A stretch of DNA of 58,990 bases, taken from the NCBI GenBank assembly GCA_016188985.1, contig JACPGM010000120.1, positions 1-58,990 of the forward strand, read 5' to 3'. Source of the stretch: Lentisphaerota bacterium. GTDB lineage: Bacteria > Verrucomicrobiota > Kiritimatiellia > JAAZAB01. The first letter of the stretch is position 1. Every line of letters starts with the position of its first letter. The notes beneath the pieces were generated by a model. It ran no database searches, was not told the origin of the DNA, and was given only the letters and a program-made list of their open reading frames with translations. The position numbers and the translations under genes were made by a program. Positions 44,437 to 52,119 of this stretch are shown in pieces.

Positions 44437-45786
44437 ATGGGGCGATTGTTTGGGACTGACGGTGTGCGCGGGGTAGCCAATATCGAACCGATGACGGCGG
44501 AAACGGCGCTGCTCATTGGGCGGGCCACGGCGCACGTCTGTAAAAGGCACAAGGATCGGCACCGCGTGGTCATTGGCAAGGATACGCGCGTCAGCGGCTA
44601 TATGATCGAAAATGCGCTGACCGCCGGCATCTGCTCAATGGGGGTGGACGTGCTGCTGGTTGGCCCCATGCCGACCCCAGGCATCGCCTTTATCACCCGC
44701 AGCATGCGCGCGGATGCCGGCATGGTCATCTCGGCCTCGCACAATCCCTACCAGGATAACGGTATTAAAATATTCTCGCGCGATGGCTTCAAGTTGCCCG
44801 ATGCCGTGGAAAACGAGATCGAAAGCTTCATTACCGCCGAGCATATCAAGGACATCCGTCCGACCGCCGCTGAAATTGGCAAGGCTTTTCGCATTGATGA
44901 CGCCATCGGGCGCTACATCGTCTTCTGCAAAAACACGTTTCCGGACCACTTAAGCTTGGGCGGCCTGAAGCTCGTGCTCGATTGCGCCAACGGCGCCACT
45001 TATAAAGTGGCCCCCATCATTTTTTCCGAGCTGGGCGCGGAAGTAATCACGATCAATGACCATCCCAATGGCATGAATATCAACGACCATTGCGGCGCCC
45101 TCTATCCGGAAATGCTCATGGTCGCCGTGGTCAAGCACGGCGCTGATGCCGGCCTGGCTTTCGACGGCGACGGCGACCGGCTGATCGCCGTGGACGAAAA
45201 GGGCAGTTGCCTGACCGGCGACCACCTCCTCGCAATCTGCGCCAAGTCCTTGAAAGAGGCCGAAGCGTTGCGCAATAACCTGGTCATCAGCACGCCGATG
45301 AGCAACTTCGGGTTTCAGGAAGCCATGCGCCGCCTGAATATCCAGACGGCTTCCGCCGAGGTCGGCGACCGCTATGTGCTCAAAATGATGCGCGAACGCG
45401 GCGCGGTCCTGGGCGGCGAGCAATCCGGCCACATCGTCTTCCTGAACCATCACACTACGGGCGACGGGATCATTTCCGCTCTGCAGCTCCTGGCCATTCG
45501 CCAGGAATCCGGCCAGCAGCTCTCCGCCCTGGCTAAAATCATGCAGTCGGCGCCGCAGCGCTTGATCAATGTGAATGTGTCCCGCCAGCCGGCGCTTGAT
45601 TCTGTTAAGGCTTTGCAGGAGGCCATCCGCAAGGCCGAAACCGAATTGGATGGCCGGGGGCGCGTGCTGGTGCGCTATTCCGGCACCCAGCCGATCTGCC
45701 GCGTCATGGTGGAAAGCCTGGATGCATCCCGCACTGACCGCCTGGCCGAAGCGCTGGCCGCACTCGTGAAGCAGGAGCTTGGTTGA
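44437..45786 (+). CDS. glmM: phosphoglucosamine mutase
   Basis: The ATG with AAGGAG seven bases upstream gives 449 residues. The N-terminal GRLFGTDGVRGVAN, the active-site phosphoserine loop VISASHNPYQDNGIK (about 98-112), the metal-binding DGDGDR (about 243-248) and the C-terminal RYSGTQPICRVMVE (about 418-431) are all intact. GlmM converts glucosamine-6-phosphate to glucosamine-1-phosphate for UDP-GlcNAc. It follows the GlmU-like gene, which fits the same pathway. It is followed by a complex repeat region at 45818-46015. Confidence 0.97.
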   Translation: MGRLFGTDGVRGVANIEPMTAETALLIGRATAHVCKRHKDRHRVVIGKDTRVSGYMIENALTAGICSMGVDVLLVGPMPTPGIAFITRSMRADAGMVISASHNPYQDNGIKIFSRDGFKLPDAVENEIESFITAEHIKDIRPTAAEIGKAFRIDDAIGRYIVFCKNTFPDHLSLGGLKLVLDCANGATYKVAPIIFSELGAEVITINDHPNGMNINDHCGALYPEMLMVAVVKHGADAGLAFDGDGDRLIAVDEKGSCLTGDHLLAICAKSLKEAEALRNNLVISTPMSNFGFQEAMRRLNIQTASAEVGDRYVLKMMRERGAVLGGEQSGHIVFLNHHTTGDGIISALQLLAIRQESGQQLSALAKIMQSAPQRLINVNVSRQPALDSVKALQEAIRKAETELDGRGRVLVRYSGTQPICRVMVESLDASRTDRLAEALAALVKQELG

Positions 45787-45817
45787 AAAAAAGTGACTGC
45801 TCAGGTCGTCAAGAAAT

Positions 45818-45956
45818 GGAACTACGAAAAACGCTAAAGGCGCGAAAATGGGAACGCAGATCTGCTCGGATCTGATGCAACAGCAGTGTTTGGTTCACCA
45901 CGCGCCGCACGTGGTGAATCAATCCCTTTCGCGTATTTCGTGCATTTCGTAGTTCC
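45818..45956. repeat. long inverted repeat (GGAACTACGAAA type) with inner hairpins
   Basis: GGAACTACGAAAAACGC... (from 45818) faces ...GCATTTCGTAGTTCC (to 45956). Inside are TTCACCACG/CGTGGTGAA (45894-45902/45910-45918, perfect, loop CGCCGCA) and a GCAGATC/GATCTGATGC pair. The word TTTCGTAGTT recurs at about 48150. It fills the glmM to URO-D gap with the family-C element behind it. Confidence 0.7.
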
Positions 45957-46015
45957 CGCCAGAGGCGGGTCTGCCTCTGGCATGATCCACCTGAGGCGGA
46001 TCCGCCACGGGCGGA
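45957..46015. repeat. family-C palindromes (CCGCCAGAGGCGGG / GGCGGATCCGCC)
   Basis: CCGCCagaGGCGG is followed by CTGCCTCTGGCA and GAGGCGGATCCGCC...GGGCGGAA. The first part is nearly identical to the copy inside murC (21901-21925). The region has no gene. Confidence 0.7.
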
Positions 46016-46061
46016 AAGTGTTTTCTCAGATGTCTGAGTAGTAACGAAAAAAAGGTGCTCC

Positions 46062-47150
46062 ATGAATGCCAAAGAACGCGTCCGGATTGCCATGCGCGGC
46101 GGGATACCCGACCGGGTGCCGGTTCTGCCGCAGATTTGCCCGCCCCATGCCGTGCGCGTGCTGGGCTACCCCTTCAAGGAAACAATCGTTGAGAACCTGC
46201 GCAATCCGCGGAAGTATGACCTGCTGGTAGCCGAGTGCGCCCGGCGCTACGGTGTTGACGGCCTGCGGGTATGGATAGGCCAGCCACCGAAAAATATTCA
46301 GTGGGAAAATGGACAGGCCTTTGAGGTTGATGCTTCAACCGGCGAAAAACTCGGCGAGGTGGATTTCATGGGCGGTGGGGGCGTTGTCCGACTGCCGGAG
46401 CGGCGGCGTCAGCTTACCGACAAGGATATTGAGGCTATCCCCATTATTTCGGCCGCTGAGTTGCTCAAAACGGAAGCGTTGGCGCCCACCCAGCAAGTAA
46501 TTGCCGGCTATGGACACGACCTGTTCGTGGTTGGCGTGCCGGGGGTTTTCACGCTTTCCGTGCTGGCCAACACCGAGGGCATGGAAGCGGCATTAATGGC
46601 GATATTTGACCGGCCGGACTTCGTCAAGCGTTTCACTCAGCGCCACCTGGAAGCGACAATTCAGCGCGGGATTGCCATGGCCCAAGCCGGTGTGGATGCC
46701 ATTTATCTGGGCGAAACCTTCGGCGGGTTCATGGCGCCAGAGCAGTTCGCTGAGTTGTGTTTGCCCTACTTTCAGAAATTTGTCGAGGCGCTGAAACCCT
46801 GTGGCGTGCCGATCTATCTGCACATGTGCGGCCGGGTCACGCATTTGCTGGACTTGATTGTGGAGACCGGCGTTGATTGCCTGGATCCGCTGGACGTTAT
46901 TGGGGGAACGCCGGTGGAAGAAGTCAAGCGGCGAATCGGCGGCAAGCTCGCGCTGATGGGCGGAGTTAATACCGTGCATCTCGGCCACGGGACGCTTGAG
47001 GAAGTGCGGGAGGATTGCCGACGTTGCCTTGCGGCGGCGGCCCCCGGCGGCGGTTACATCCTGGCGGCCTGCGATATGCTGCCGACCGAAACCGATCCGG
47101 AAAAAGTCAAAATCATGCTCGAAAGCGCGCAAACCCTCGGAAAGTATTAG
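46062..47150 (+). CDS. uroporphyrinogen decarboxylase family protein, probable cobamide-type methyltransferase
   Basis: The 362-residue protein has the URO-D fold but resembles MtaA/CmuA methyltransferases more than HemE. The ligand-like motif YLHMCGRVTHL (about 252-262) gives His and Cys, and LAACDMLPTETDPE (about 334-347) gives a second Cys, as in zinc-activated thiol methylation. Authentic HemE has a different N-terminal RQAGR motif that is absent. It may transfer methyl groups to or from a corrinoid protein, but no corrinoid protein gene is near. The start has an AAAGGTG site upstream. Such genes are numerous in Kiritimatiella-like and other anaerobes. Confidence 0.75.
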   Translation: MNAKERVRIAMRGGIPDRVPVLPQICPPHAVRVLGYPFKETIVENLRNPRKYDLLVAECARRYGVDGLRVWIGQPPKNIQWENGQAFEVDASTGEKLGEVDFMGGGGVVRLPERRRQLTDKDIEAIPIISAAELLKTEALAPTQQVIAGYGHDLFVVGVPGVFTLSVLANTEGMEAALMAIFDRPDFVKRFTQRHLEATIQRGIAMAQAGVDAIYLGETFGGFMAPEQFAELCLPYFQKFVEALKPCGVPIYLHMCGRVTHLLDLIVETGVDCLDPLDVIGGTPVEEVKRRIGGKLALMGGVNTVHLGHGTLEEVREDCRRCLAAAAPGGGYILAACDMLPTETDPEKVKIMLESAQTLGKY

Positions 47151-47236
47151 ACTCTTTCCCGTAAAGATACACGTTTTTTGCGTGCATGTTTTAGAACTTA
47201 AATGTTGACCACGGATGGCACGGATAACACTGATTA

Positions 47237-47261
47237 TTGACGGCCGCCGGGCGGCCGTCAA
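47237..47261. repeat. strong 12-bp hairpin 5' of the ORF-less intron
   Basis: TTGACGGCCGCC (47237-47248) and GGCGGCCGTCAA (47250-47261) form a perfect 12-bp inverted repeat with one base between. It is embedded in family-F words (CCACGGATGGCACGGATAACACTGAT at about 47210-47235 and ATCCGTGAAATCC at 47272-47284). Confidence 0.8.
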
Positions 47262-47284
47262 TGGTCTGACCATCCGTGAAATCC

Positions 47285-48069
47285 GTTCGCAGCCCATAAT
47301 GCTGCGGGTCTAACCGGTGAAAGTCCGGTCGCGGGAATTGTCCGTATGCCCGCGTAGTTATAATCAACATCATGATAAGGCGACTTGCATGGTGAAAGCT
47401 TGATAGTAAAAGCCGTTGCCAGAGAGCGGACAGCAATCCTGCGGGCTGCATCATGAAGAAAATTCTGCTGCCCCGTTACACGGTCATGCTGGTTCTGGAG
47501 CGCATGGGATACGCCCGCCGAGCCTGAACGGATTAGGCGAAGGCCAGAGTTGGCGGCGAAGGAACGGACACGAGCAGCCGTCCAAGGCGTCGGGGTACAG
47601 GAAGTTGCACGCAGGAAAAGACACGCAGAGTAAAATGGGGAACCTCTCATCCCCCTCGTTGAAGGACGAGGAGTATGCGCGTCCGGCGAAGAAGATAAGC
47701 GGGCGTGCGGTGATGAGAGGCTCAGATGAGGCCATAGTAAGCGATGAGCTGGCGGGACAGCATAACCCGCCGGGGAGCCAAGGGCCTCTGGACGGGAATG
47801 CCGAGTAAGAGCATTCCGCTGAAATGCCCGGAAACGGGCTACAGGGAGGCGAGACATCGGCGGTGGTCGCGTATAAGCGTGAAGGCGCGAAGGTCGCGGC
47901 ATACGTATTTCCGTTTGAAGCCGTACTGGGGAAAACCCGCCGTACGGAATTTTAGAGGGGGAAGGGAAAACAGGGGCATTGAGCTGGCAACCATGTGCCA
48001 CGAAGCCCGAAAGGGCGGATACAATGGAAGTTGCTGCTCTAAACATACTGCGTCCCTTCTCTACTCGGT
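47285..48069 (+). ncRNA. group II intron RNA without an ORF (boundaries approximate)
   Basis: Near the 5' end, TAACCGGTGAAAGTCCGGT is a typical domain I stem of bacterial group II introns. At about 47915-47950 there is a domain V: CCGTAC/GTACGG stem, GGG-GAAAA-CCC cap and a two-base bulge, preceded by the AGC triad. Domain VI pairs GAGGGGGAAGGGA (about 47955) with TCCCTTCTCT (48052-48062), and the following A (48063) would be the branch point six to seven bases before the 3' end. The 5' end GTTCG at 47285 is one base off GTGCG. No reverse transcriptase is encoded between the domains, so the intron is about 785 bases and ORF-less. The flanks are family-F repeat halves. Confidence 0.65.
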
Positions 48070-48182
48070 GTAATCCGTGGTTTCCGCCTAGGCGGATCCG
48101 CCTGAGGAGGAAAGAATCTTTGGGTTGCGGGCATAAGCCCGCCTTAACGCATTTCGTAGTTAAACGCATAGGAGAAGAAGCC

Positions 48183-48713
48183 ATGAATTGTAACGCGCTC
48201 AGGAAAGCCGTTCGGGAAATCCCGGATTTTCCGAAAAAAGGCATTCTCTTCCGGGATATCACGCCCATTCTGGCGGATGCCCAACTGTTCCGGCAGTCAG
48301 TCGCGGTCCTGGCGGAACGCCACCTGAAGGACAAACCAAAGGCCGTCGCGGCGATTGACGCGCGCGGCTTCATCTTCGGCGCGGCCGTGGCCCATAAGCT
48401 GGGCGTGGGATTCATCCCCATCCGCAAAAAGGGCAAACTGCCGTTTAAAACCCTGGATGAATCCTATGACTTGGAGTATGGCTCCGCTACCATCAGCGTT
48501 CACGCGGATGCGCTCAAGCCCGGCGACCGCATCCTAATCGTGGATGATTTGCTGGCCACCGGCGGAACCGCCGCGGCCTGTGCCCGGCTGATCGAGCGCC
48601 TGGGCGGCAAGATCGTGGAAATTGCCTTTCTGATCGAGTTGGCCGGCCTGAAAGGCCGGGCGAAACTTGCCGGATATCCGGTCTTCTCCGCCATCATCTA
48701 CGAAGGCTGCTGA
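48183..48713 (+). CDS. apt: adenine phosphoribosyltransferase
   Basis: The ATG with a GGAGAAGA site six bases upstream gives 176 residues, the normal Apt length. The N-terminal DFPKKGILFRDITPIL motif, the AIDARGFIFGAAVA loop (about 57-70) and the PRPP-binding motif ILIVDDLLATGGTAAA (about 118-133) are conserved. It converts adenine and PRPP to AMP. A family-C hairpin and the TTTCGTAGTT word lie just upstream. Confidence 0.96.
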   Translation: MNCNALRKAVREIPDFPKKGILFRDITPILADAQLFRQSVAVLAERHLKDKPKAVAAIDARGFIFGAAVAHKLGVGFIPIRKKGKLPFKTLDESYDLEYGSATISVHADALKPGDRILIVDDLLATGGTAAACARLIERLGGKIVEIAFLIELAGLKGRAKLAGYPVFSAIIYEGC

Positions 48714-49033
48714 GAGCGGAAAGCAGACTGTGAAGAAGGACACCAGATGCCAGACGACGGACGACGGACTGAAGGCAGAAGATGCGCGAAGCAAACGCCG
48801 AACATCCAATGTTGAATGGGGAAAAGACGGACGGCGGATGGCAAGTGACGCGTGCGGATGATCGCAGACCGTCGGCTGCGGACTGTAGCCGCGAGACGAA
48901 GGCTCGCGCGAACGCTCAACTCTTTCGTAATCCTCTTTTCCATTCGATGTTGGGCGTCCCGCGCAGCGCGGGATAAATTCGATGCTTGCCCCGCGTCGCG
49001 CGGGGTTGGGCGTTCGATGTTTTCTTGTAATGC
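48714..49033. other. intergenic gap filled with palindromes, no gene
   Basis: The region holds a CGTC-rich family-B flank (about 48739-48776), a GAATGGGGAAAAGA/TCTTTTCCATTC inverted pair (about 48811 and 48933) and two perfect 7-bp hairpins, TCCCGCG/CGCGGGA (48957-48963/48967-48973) and CCCCGCG/CGCGGGG (48989-48995/48999-49005). I see no convincing coding sequence. Confidence 0.65.
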
Positions 49034-49208
49034 GTCAGTTATTGGGGGGGAGTATGAATACGGCTGTGCTGGCTGCGAGGCTTAGCCGACACCGCCGAGA
49101 TTCCTCGCTAACGCTCGGAATGACCGTTTCAGTGGGTCATGTCGAGCAAAGTCGAGACATCTCCACTTCAGTGGTATACCTCTGGTTGCCCCCCCCCCAA
49201 TAACTGAC
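49034..49208. mobile_element. 175-bp MITE-like element with 17-bp terminal inverted repeats
   Basis: The left end GTCAGTTATTGGGGGGG (49034-49050) is the exact complement of CCCCCCCAATAACTGAC (49192-49208). The C-run at the right end is 10 long. The interior has no ORF and carries a family-E-like pair GAGATTCCTCGC...GACATCTC. Terminal words GTCAGTTATT or AATAACTGAC also occur singly at 30644 (before bioC) and 38607 (after the 54-nt repeat). It has the size and structure of a non-autonomous element. The right end forms part of the 3' end of the rfaE2-like gene. Confidence 0.75.
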
Positions 49209-50316
49209 CGGTTACGTTTTCTTCATCCGACGTCTGACGTCTGTCGTCTGTCGTCGGCCTCTGTGTCTGTGCCATCCGGCCCACAATCGCTGAGCTGCTG
49301 AAGCCCGGCACCAAGGGAACAATCTCCAGGCGGCCGCCCCAGCTTTCCACCAGGCGGCGTTCATCCTCAACACGCGTTTCTTCGAACGACCCGCCCTTGA
49401 TATGGATATCGGGCTTGATCAGCGCCAACAACTCCAAGGGATTATCGCCGGCAAAAGGGTAGGTATAGGAAACGGCTTCCAGCGCGTTAAGCGCCAGCAG
49501 ACGAAACCGGATGGGAAACACAGGATGTCCGGCGCCCTTATAGCGGCGCACGGAATCATCGTCGTTAACCAGCACCAGCAAGCGCGCGCCCCGCGCTCTG
49601 GCCAGCGCCAGCAGGCGCGCATGACCCAGGTGCAAAATGTCAAAGCAACCGTTAACCGTTACCAGTGGCCTGCCCGCAATGCTACGCATAGCGTTGCAGG
49701 CGGGCCTGCCACCAGTGTCGGAATTCAGAAACTGTTCCAAATCATGTAGCGTTGGCTGTGGCGCCAGCGCCGCTTCGGGAACGGCAACGGGTGTCTGGCG
49801 GTTCCGGATGGCCTTCTGAATGTCGGCGGTGAAACAACCTGCAATCGGCGCAATATCCACAACCCGCGATGCCAGCCGGCGGGCGGACGTGGTTATGGCA
49901 TCGCCTGAGTTTTGTTTGAGGCAATGGACGAGGGTAAAGGGACGCCACTGCTCCAAAGTTTCTTCGGCTCTGGCCAACGCACACGTGCTCACCGCGGAAA
50001 CCGCCCGCAGGTGTTCGGCCAATTCAAGTCGCACCGCCGCGCTGGGTTGCCCGGCGCCTTCCGCTGTGGCTGATGATGAGTCCGCTGTGGTAGAACCGTC
50101 CGGATGAACGATGAGGGCGACATGGCTGGCCTGACGCGCGGCTTCCCGGATGGCGGTCAGGTTGCCGGGATGTAACAGGGCAAAGGTGCCGGTGACAACG
50201 GCCAAAGTGCCGCCCGTTTCCGCCAGGCTGCCGCGCCAAGTTCTTAATTGGTTAGCCGGGATGAATTTGGATTTTTTGGCCAGCGGCAGCTTGTCCAGCG
50301 TTACGCGGGAATTCAT
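49168..50316 (-). CDS. two-domain nucleotidyltransferase, RfaE2/HldE C-domain-like
   Basis: The 382-residue protein has two cytidylyltransferase-like halves. The C-terminal one (about 210-345) is intact, with TVNGCFDILHLGHARLL (HxGH motif) and KGGSFEETRVEDE, like RfaE2/HldE adenylyltransferase for ADP-heptose. The N-terminal one (about 40-165) keeps VVTGTFALLHPGNLTAIREA, where the HxGH motif has become HPGN, so it is probably inactive. Between them lies a family-A palindrome translated as RPACNAMRSIAG. The last ~30 residues come from a CGTC-rich repeat and the edge of the MITE-like element. The ATG at 50316 overlaps the cutA stop (ATGA). Confidence 0.8.
   Translation of the reverse strand: MNSRVTLDKLPLAKKSKFIPANQLRTWRGSLAETGGTLAVVTGTFALLHPGNLTAIREAARQASHVALIVHPDGSTTADSSSATAEGAGQPSAAVRLELAEHLRAVSAVSTCALARAEETLEQWRPFTLVHCLKQNSGDAITTSARRLASRVVDIAPIAGCFTADIQKAIRNRQTPVAVPEAALAPQPTLHDLEQFLNSDTGGRPACNAMRSIAGRPLVTVNGCFDILHLGHARLLALARARGARLLVLVNDDDSVRRYKGAGHPVFPIRFRLLALNALEAVSYTYPFAGDNPLELLALIKPDIHIKGGSFEETRVEDERRLVESWGGRLEIVPLVPGFSSSAIVGRMAQTQRPTTDDRRQTSDEENVTGQLLGGGQPEVYH
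49668..49705 (-). repeat. family-A palindrome in frame between the two domains of the rfaE2-like gene
   Basis: GCCTGCCCGCAATGCT (49668-49683) and AGCGTTGCAGGCGGGC (49690-49705) pair with three transition mismatches. It lies exactly at the domain boundary and the frame is preserved. The same words occur in bioF, bioC and at 51947-52003. Confidence 0.85.
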
Positions 50317-50636
50317 GGTTTTGTTTCGGCGAGCACCCACGCGCCATAGGCGCGCGAGGTGTGAGCTATGTTAAATGCCACAATTTCAGGCACTTCATAG
50401 GGATGGTGGCGGCGGATGAAGGCCATCAGCGCCTTGGCGCTCGCGCGCCGGGTTTTAGCGGTGAGCAGCCATTCAGCGGCGTGTTCGATGCGGTTACGCC
50501 AGCGATACGTGCTATGGATACGGCTAACTTGAATGCAAGCCGCCAGGCGCGCTTGCACAATCGCCTTGGCCAGGCTTCGGGCCGCTTTGGCGGAAGCAAC
50601 CGTTGTTTGCACCACAATAAGGTTGGATGAGCGCAT
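50313..50636 (-). CDS. cutA: CutA-family protein
   Basis: The 107-residue protein matches CutA: an N-terminal LIVVQTTVASAKAARSLAKAIVQARLAACIQV ferredoxin-like strand-helix, IHSTYRWRNRIEHAAEWLLTAKT, and the C-terminal HPYEVPEIVAF motif (about 80-90). CutA forms trimers and was linked to copper tolerance in E. coli, although the molecular role is unclear. The internal Met at 50636 is chosen because it gives the normal short N-terminus. The stop overlaps the next gene's ATG, so the two are coupled. Confidence 0.88.
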   Translation of the reverse strand: MRSSNLIVVQTTVASAKAARSLAKAIVQARLAACIQVSRIHSTYRWRNRIEHAAEWLLTAKTRRASAKALMAFIRRHHPYEVPEIVAFNIAHTSRAYGAWVLAETKP

Positions 50637-50722
50637 AACGAACCAGAATAATGCGCTAAACTGCTTCACAAAACAAGCCCAACTCGGAAGCCGCGGGAAG
50701 GCCTAGTCTTGTGGGGGCAACA

Positions 50723-50767
50723 GGTAGGGCGCGTTCGCCGGCCCTGTGGCGGGGAGCCGTCCCTTCC
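50723..50767. repeat. degenerate GGTAGGG...CCCTTCC palindrome
   Basis: GGTAGGG (50723-50729) and CCCTTCC (50761-50767) with GGGAGCCGTCCC and GCGCGTTCGCC words. It resembles the 54- and 99-nt copies at 38.5 and 30.2 kb in inverted internal order, but the arms are imperfect. Confidence 0.55.
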
Positions 50768-50886
50768 ACCCTGGCGGACTCGTGCTTCGTAGCGAAGGCT
50801 TACTTCGCAGAGTAGCATCCGCCTGCCGGCGGAACCATCACGCGACCACCTCGTAACTGACCCCATTAAAAAAAACATTTTTCTTG

Positions 50887-50916
50887 TTGCATTCGGGGGG
50901 GGGGATAAGCTATTGT
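50887..50916 (+). promoter_or_regulatory. candidate promoter with poly-G(10) spacer, possible phase-variation switch
   Basis: TTGCAT (50887-50892) and TATTGT (50911-50916) flank an 18-base spacer that contains ten Gs (50895-50904). Changes in the number of Gs would change the -35/-10 distance. The downstream gene encodes a secreted protein, the usual kind of target for such switches. The promoter assignment is by eye only. Confidence 0.45.
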
Positions 50917-51013
50917 CTATTTGCAAGTGGTGTCAGGCGATGCCTGAGCAGTTCCTTGCAATAAGGTAAATAACGGCCGGGGCGGGTGAAGGTAACATAA
51001 GGATGAAGCGAAC

Positions 51014-51901
51014 ATGAACGGCAAAAAGATGGCGTTGATTGTCGGCCTTGGGCTTTACGGATTAACGGCTTTCGGGTTCGACTACCTTTATGATAGCCAA
51101 GGCAAAAGATATGACTTAGCCAATGCCAGTTCCCGTAATTATGGCAACAATACTATTATCTATAACGTGAAAATAACGGATGAGTATTATACCAATATGT
51201 CATACGGTACTGCTGTGATCTTTTATAACAACGTCTATGACAGAATAAAAATTTTCAAAGTGCACCGATATGGGGGGACTAATACACTTATAACTGCAAT
51301 TGAAGCAATGCCCACGACGGACAGAACATTCGGCGGGACAGCTTCATCGGGAGGTAACAACATATATCCGCTAACTCTTTCATTTTATCCTATCGGTTCC
51401 TATTCTTATCCTTATCTTGACTATTCCACGTTGAGCGAACAACCGGTTTTGGACAATGGATTGGCGAGCGGCGGGGAATCGGCGCCGATGCCGGTCAGGA
51501 CTCTCAGCGCAGACGAGAATATTAGTGCTTCCTGGGGCGAAATTTTAAAATTCTCGGCAGATTTAAGCCCCTATTATTTTATTTTCGATGTCTACACCGT
51601 TGCGGTCCTGGACTACTTTCCCCAGGCTGAAGGTCATGACGCAAAGGCGTGGGGAATGATCGTGAATGTCTCTTACACCACGGGTGGCGAGACGCATAAA
51701 TACACGACCGCCGGCGTATTTTACGGCTTTCAAGTGGGCCCTGATCAATACCGGCTGTATTTCACCGTACACCCGTCTCCAACGTTTCAGGTCAGTTTTA
51801 CCATTGTGGCAAATTATTTTACGGCGAGCGGTGAAAACTCGTTGAAAGCTTTCACACTATCACACGAGGCCGACACAGTAGTTCGATATGTCGCCGAGTG
51901 A
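51014..51901 (+). CDS. secreted beta-rich orphan protein, AT-richer than neighbours
   Basis: A 295-residue protein with a signal peptide (hydrophobic residues about 6-19, cleavage near AFG-FD). The mature part is rich in Tyr, Thr and Ser and in predicted beta-strands, with no Cys and no recognised domain. Codon use is visibly less GC-rich than in the flanking genes, suggesting recent acquisition or relaxed selection. The gene stands alone downstream of the poly-G promoter and upstream of palindromes; the minus-strand argG follows. I cannot assign a function. Confidence 0.75.
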   Translation: MNGKKMALIVGLGLYGLTAFGFDYLYDSQGKRYDLANASSRNYGNNTIIYNVKITDEYYTNMSYGTAVIFYNNVYDRIKIFKVHRYGGTNTLITAIEAMPTTDRTFGGTASSGGNNIYPLTLSFYPIGSYSYPYLDYSTLSEQPVLDNGLASGGESAPMPVRTLSADENISASWGEILKFSADLSPYYFIFDVYTVAVLDYFPQAEGHDAKAWGMIVNVSYTTGGETHKYTTAGVFYGFQVGPDQYRLYFTVHPSPTFQVSFTIVANYFTASGENSLKAFTLSHEADTVVRYVAE

Positions 51902-51946
51902 GCGTTTGTTATTGTAGCCGTCTCTCGCGCTTTGCCTGAGTCGTCT

Positions 51947-52003
51947 CCTGCCACCCCGCCTGCAGCGCTATGCGCAGCATTGCGGGCAGGCTTGTGTGGC
52001 AGG
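51947..52003. repeat. family-A palindrome, intergenic copy
   Basis: Outer arms CCTGCCAC (51947-51954) and GTGGCAGG (51996-52003) enclose CCCGCCTGCAGCGCT (51955-51969) and AGCATTGCGGGCAGGC (51976-51991). It has the same inner words as the copies in bioF, bioC and the rfaE2-like gene. Confidence 0.85.
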
Positions 52004-52007
52004 AACA

Positions 52008-52095
52008 AAAGATTTGGCTAAAAGCGCAATATGTTAGCCGCCAATATCTGGTAGCTTTTAGCCAAATCTTTCTCTCCGACGGGACAAGCCCGTCG
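52008..52095. terminator. 18-bp inverted repeat and hairpin between orphan gene and argG
   Basis: AAAGATTTGGCTAAAAGC (52008-52025) and its perfect complement (52054-52071) form an 18-bp stem with a 28-base loop. CGACGGG/CCCGTCG (52077-52083/52089-52095, loop ACAAG) is a second perfect stem 25 bases before the argG stop on the minus strand. They may terminate both convergent genes, or be further repeats. Confidence 0.5.
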
Positions 52096-52119
52096 GTGGA
52101 GTTTTGCAATTAACTCAAC

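Larger units (their letters stand above)
50637..51013. other. gap with repeats, a poly-G tract and a candidate promoter
   Basis: From cutA's upstream end, a degenerate GGTAGGG element (50723-50767) and a GCTTCGTAGCGAAGGC hairpin (about 50793-50808) are followed by CGCGACCACCTCGTAACTGACCCC and a poly-G tract of ten (50895-50904). No gene is seen. Confidence 0.6.

Noticed and set aside
47416-47808. 130-residue ORF within the ORF-less intron
   Set aside because: It shows no reverse transcriptase motif and overlaps RNA domains, so it is chance reading.
47258-48436. 392-residue minus-strand ORF over the ORF-less intron and apt
   Set aside because: It crosses intron RNA structure and apt; no protein motif is present.
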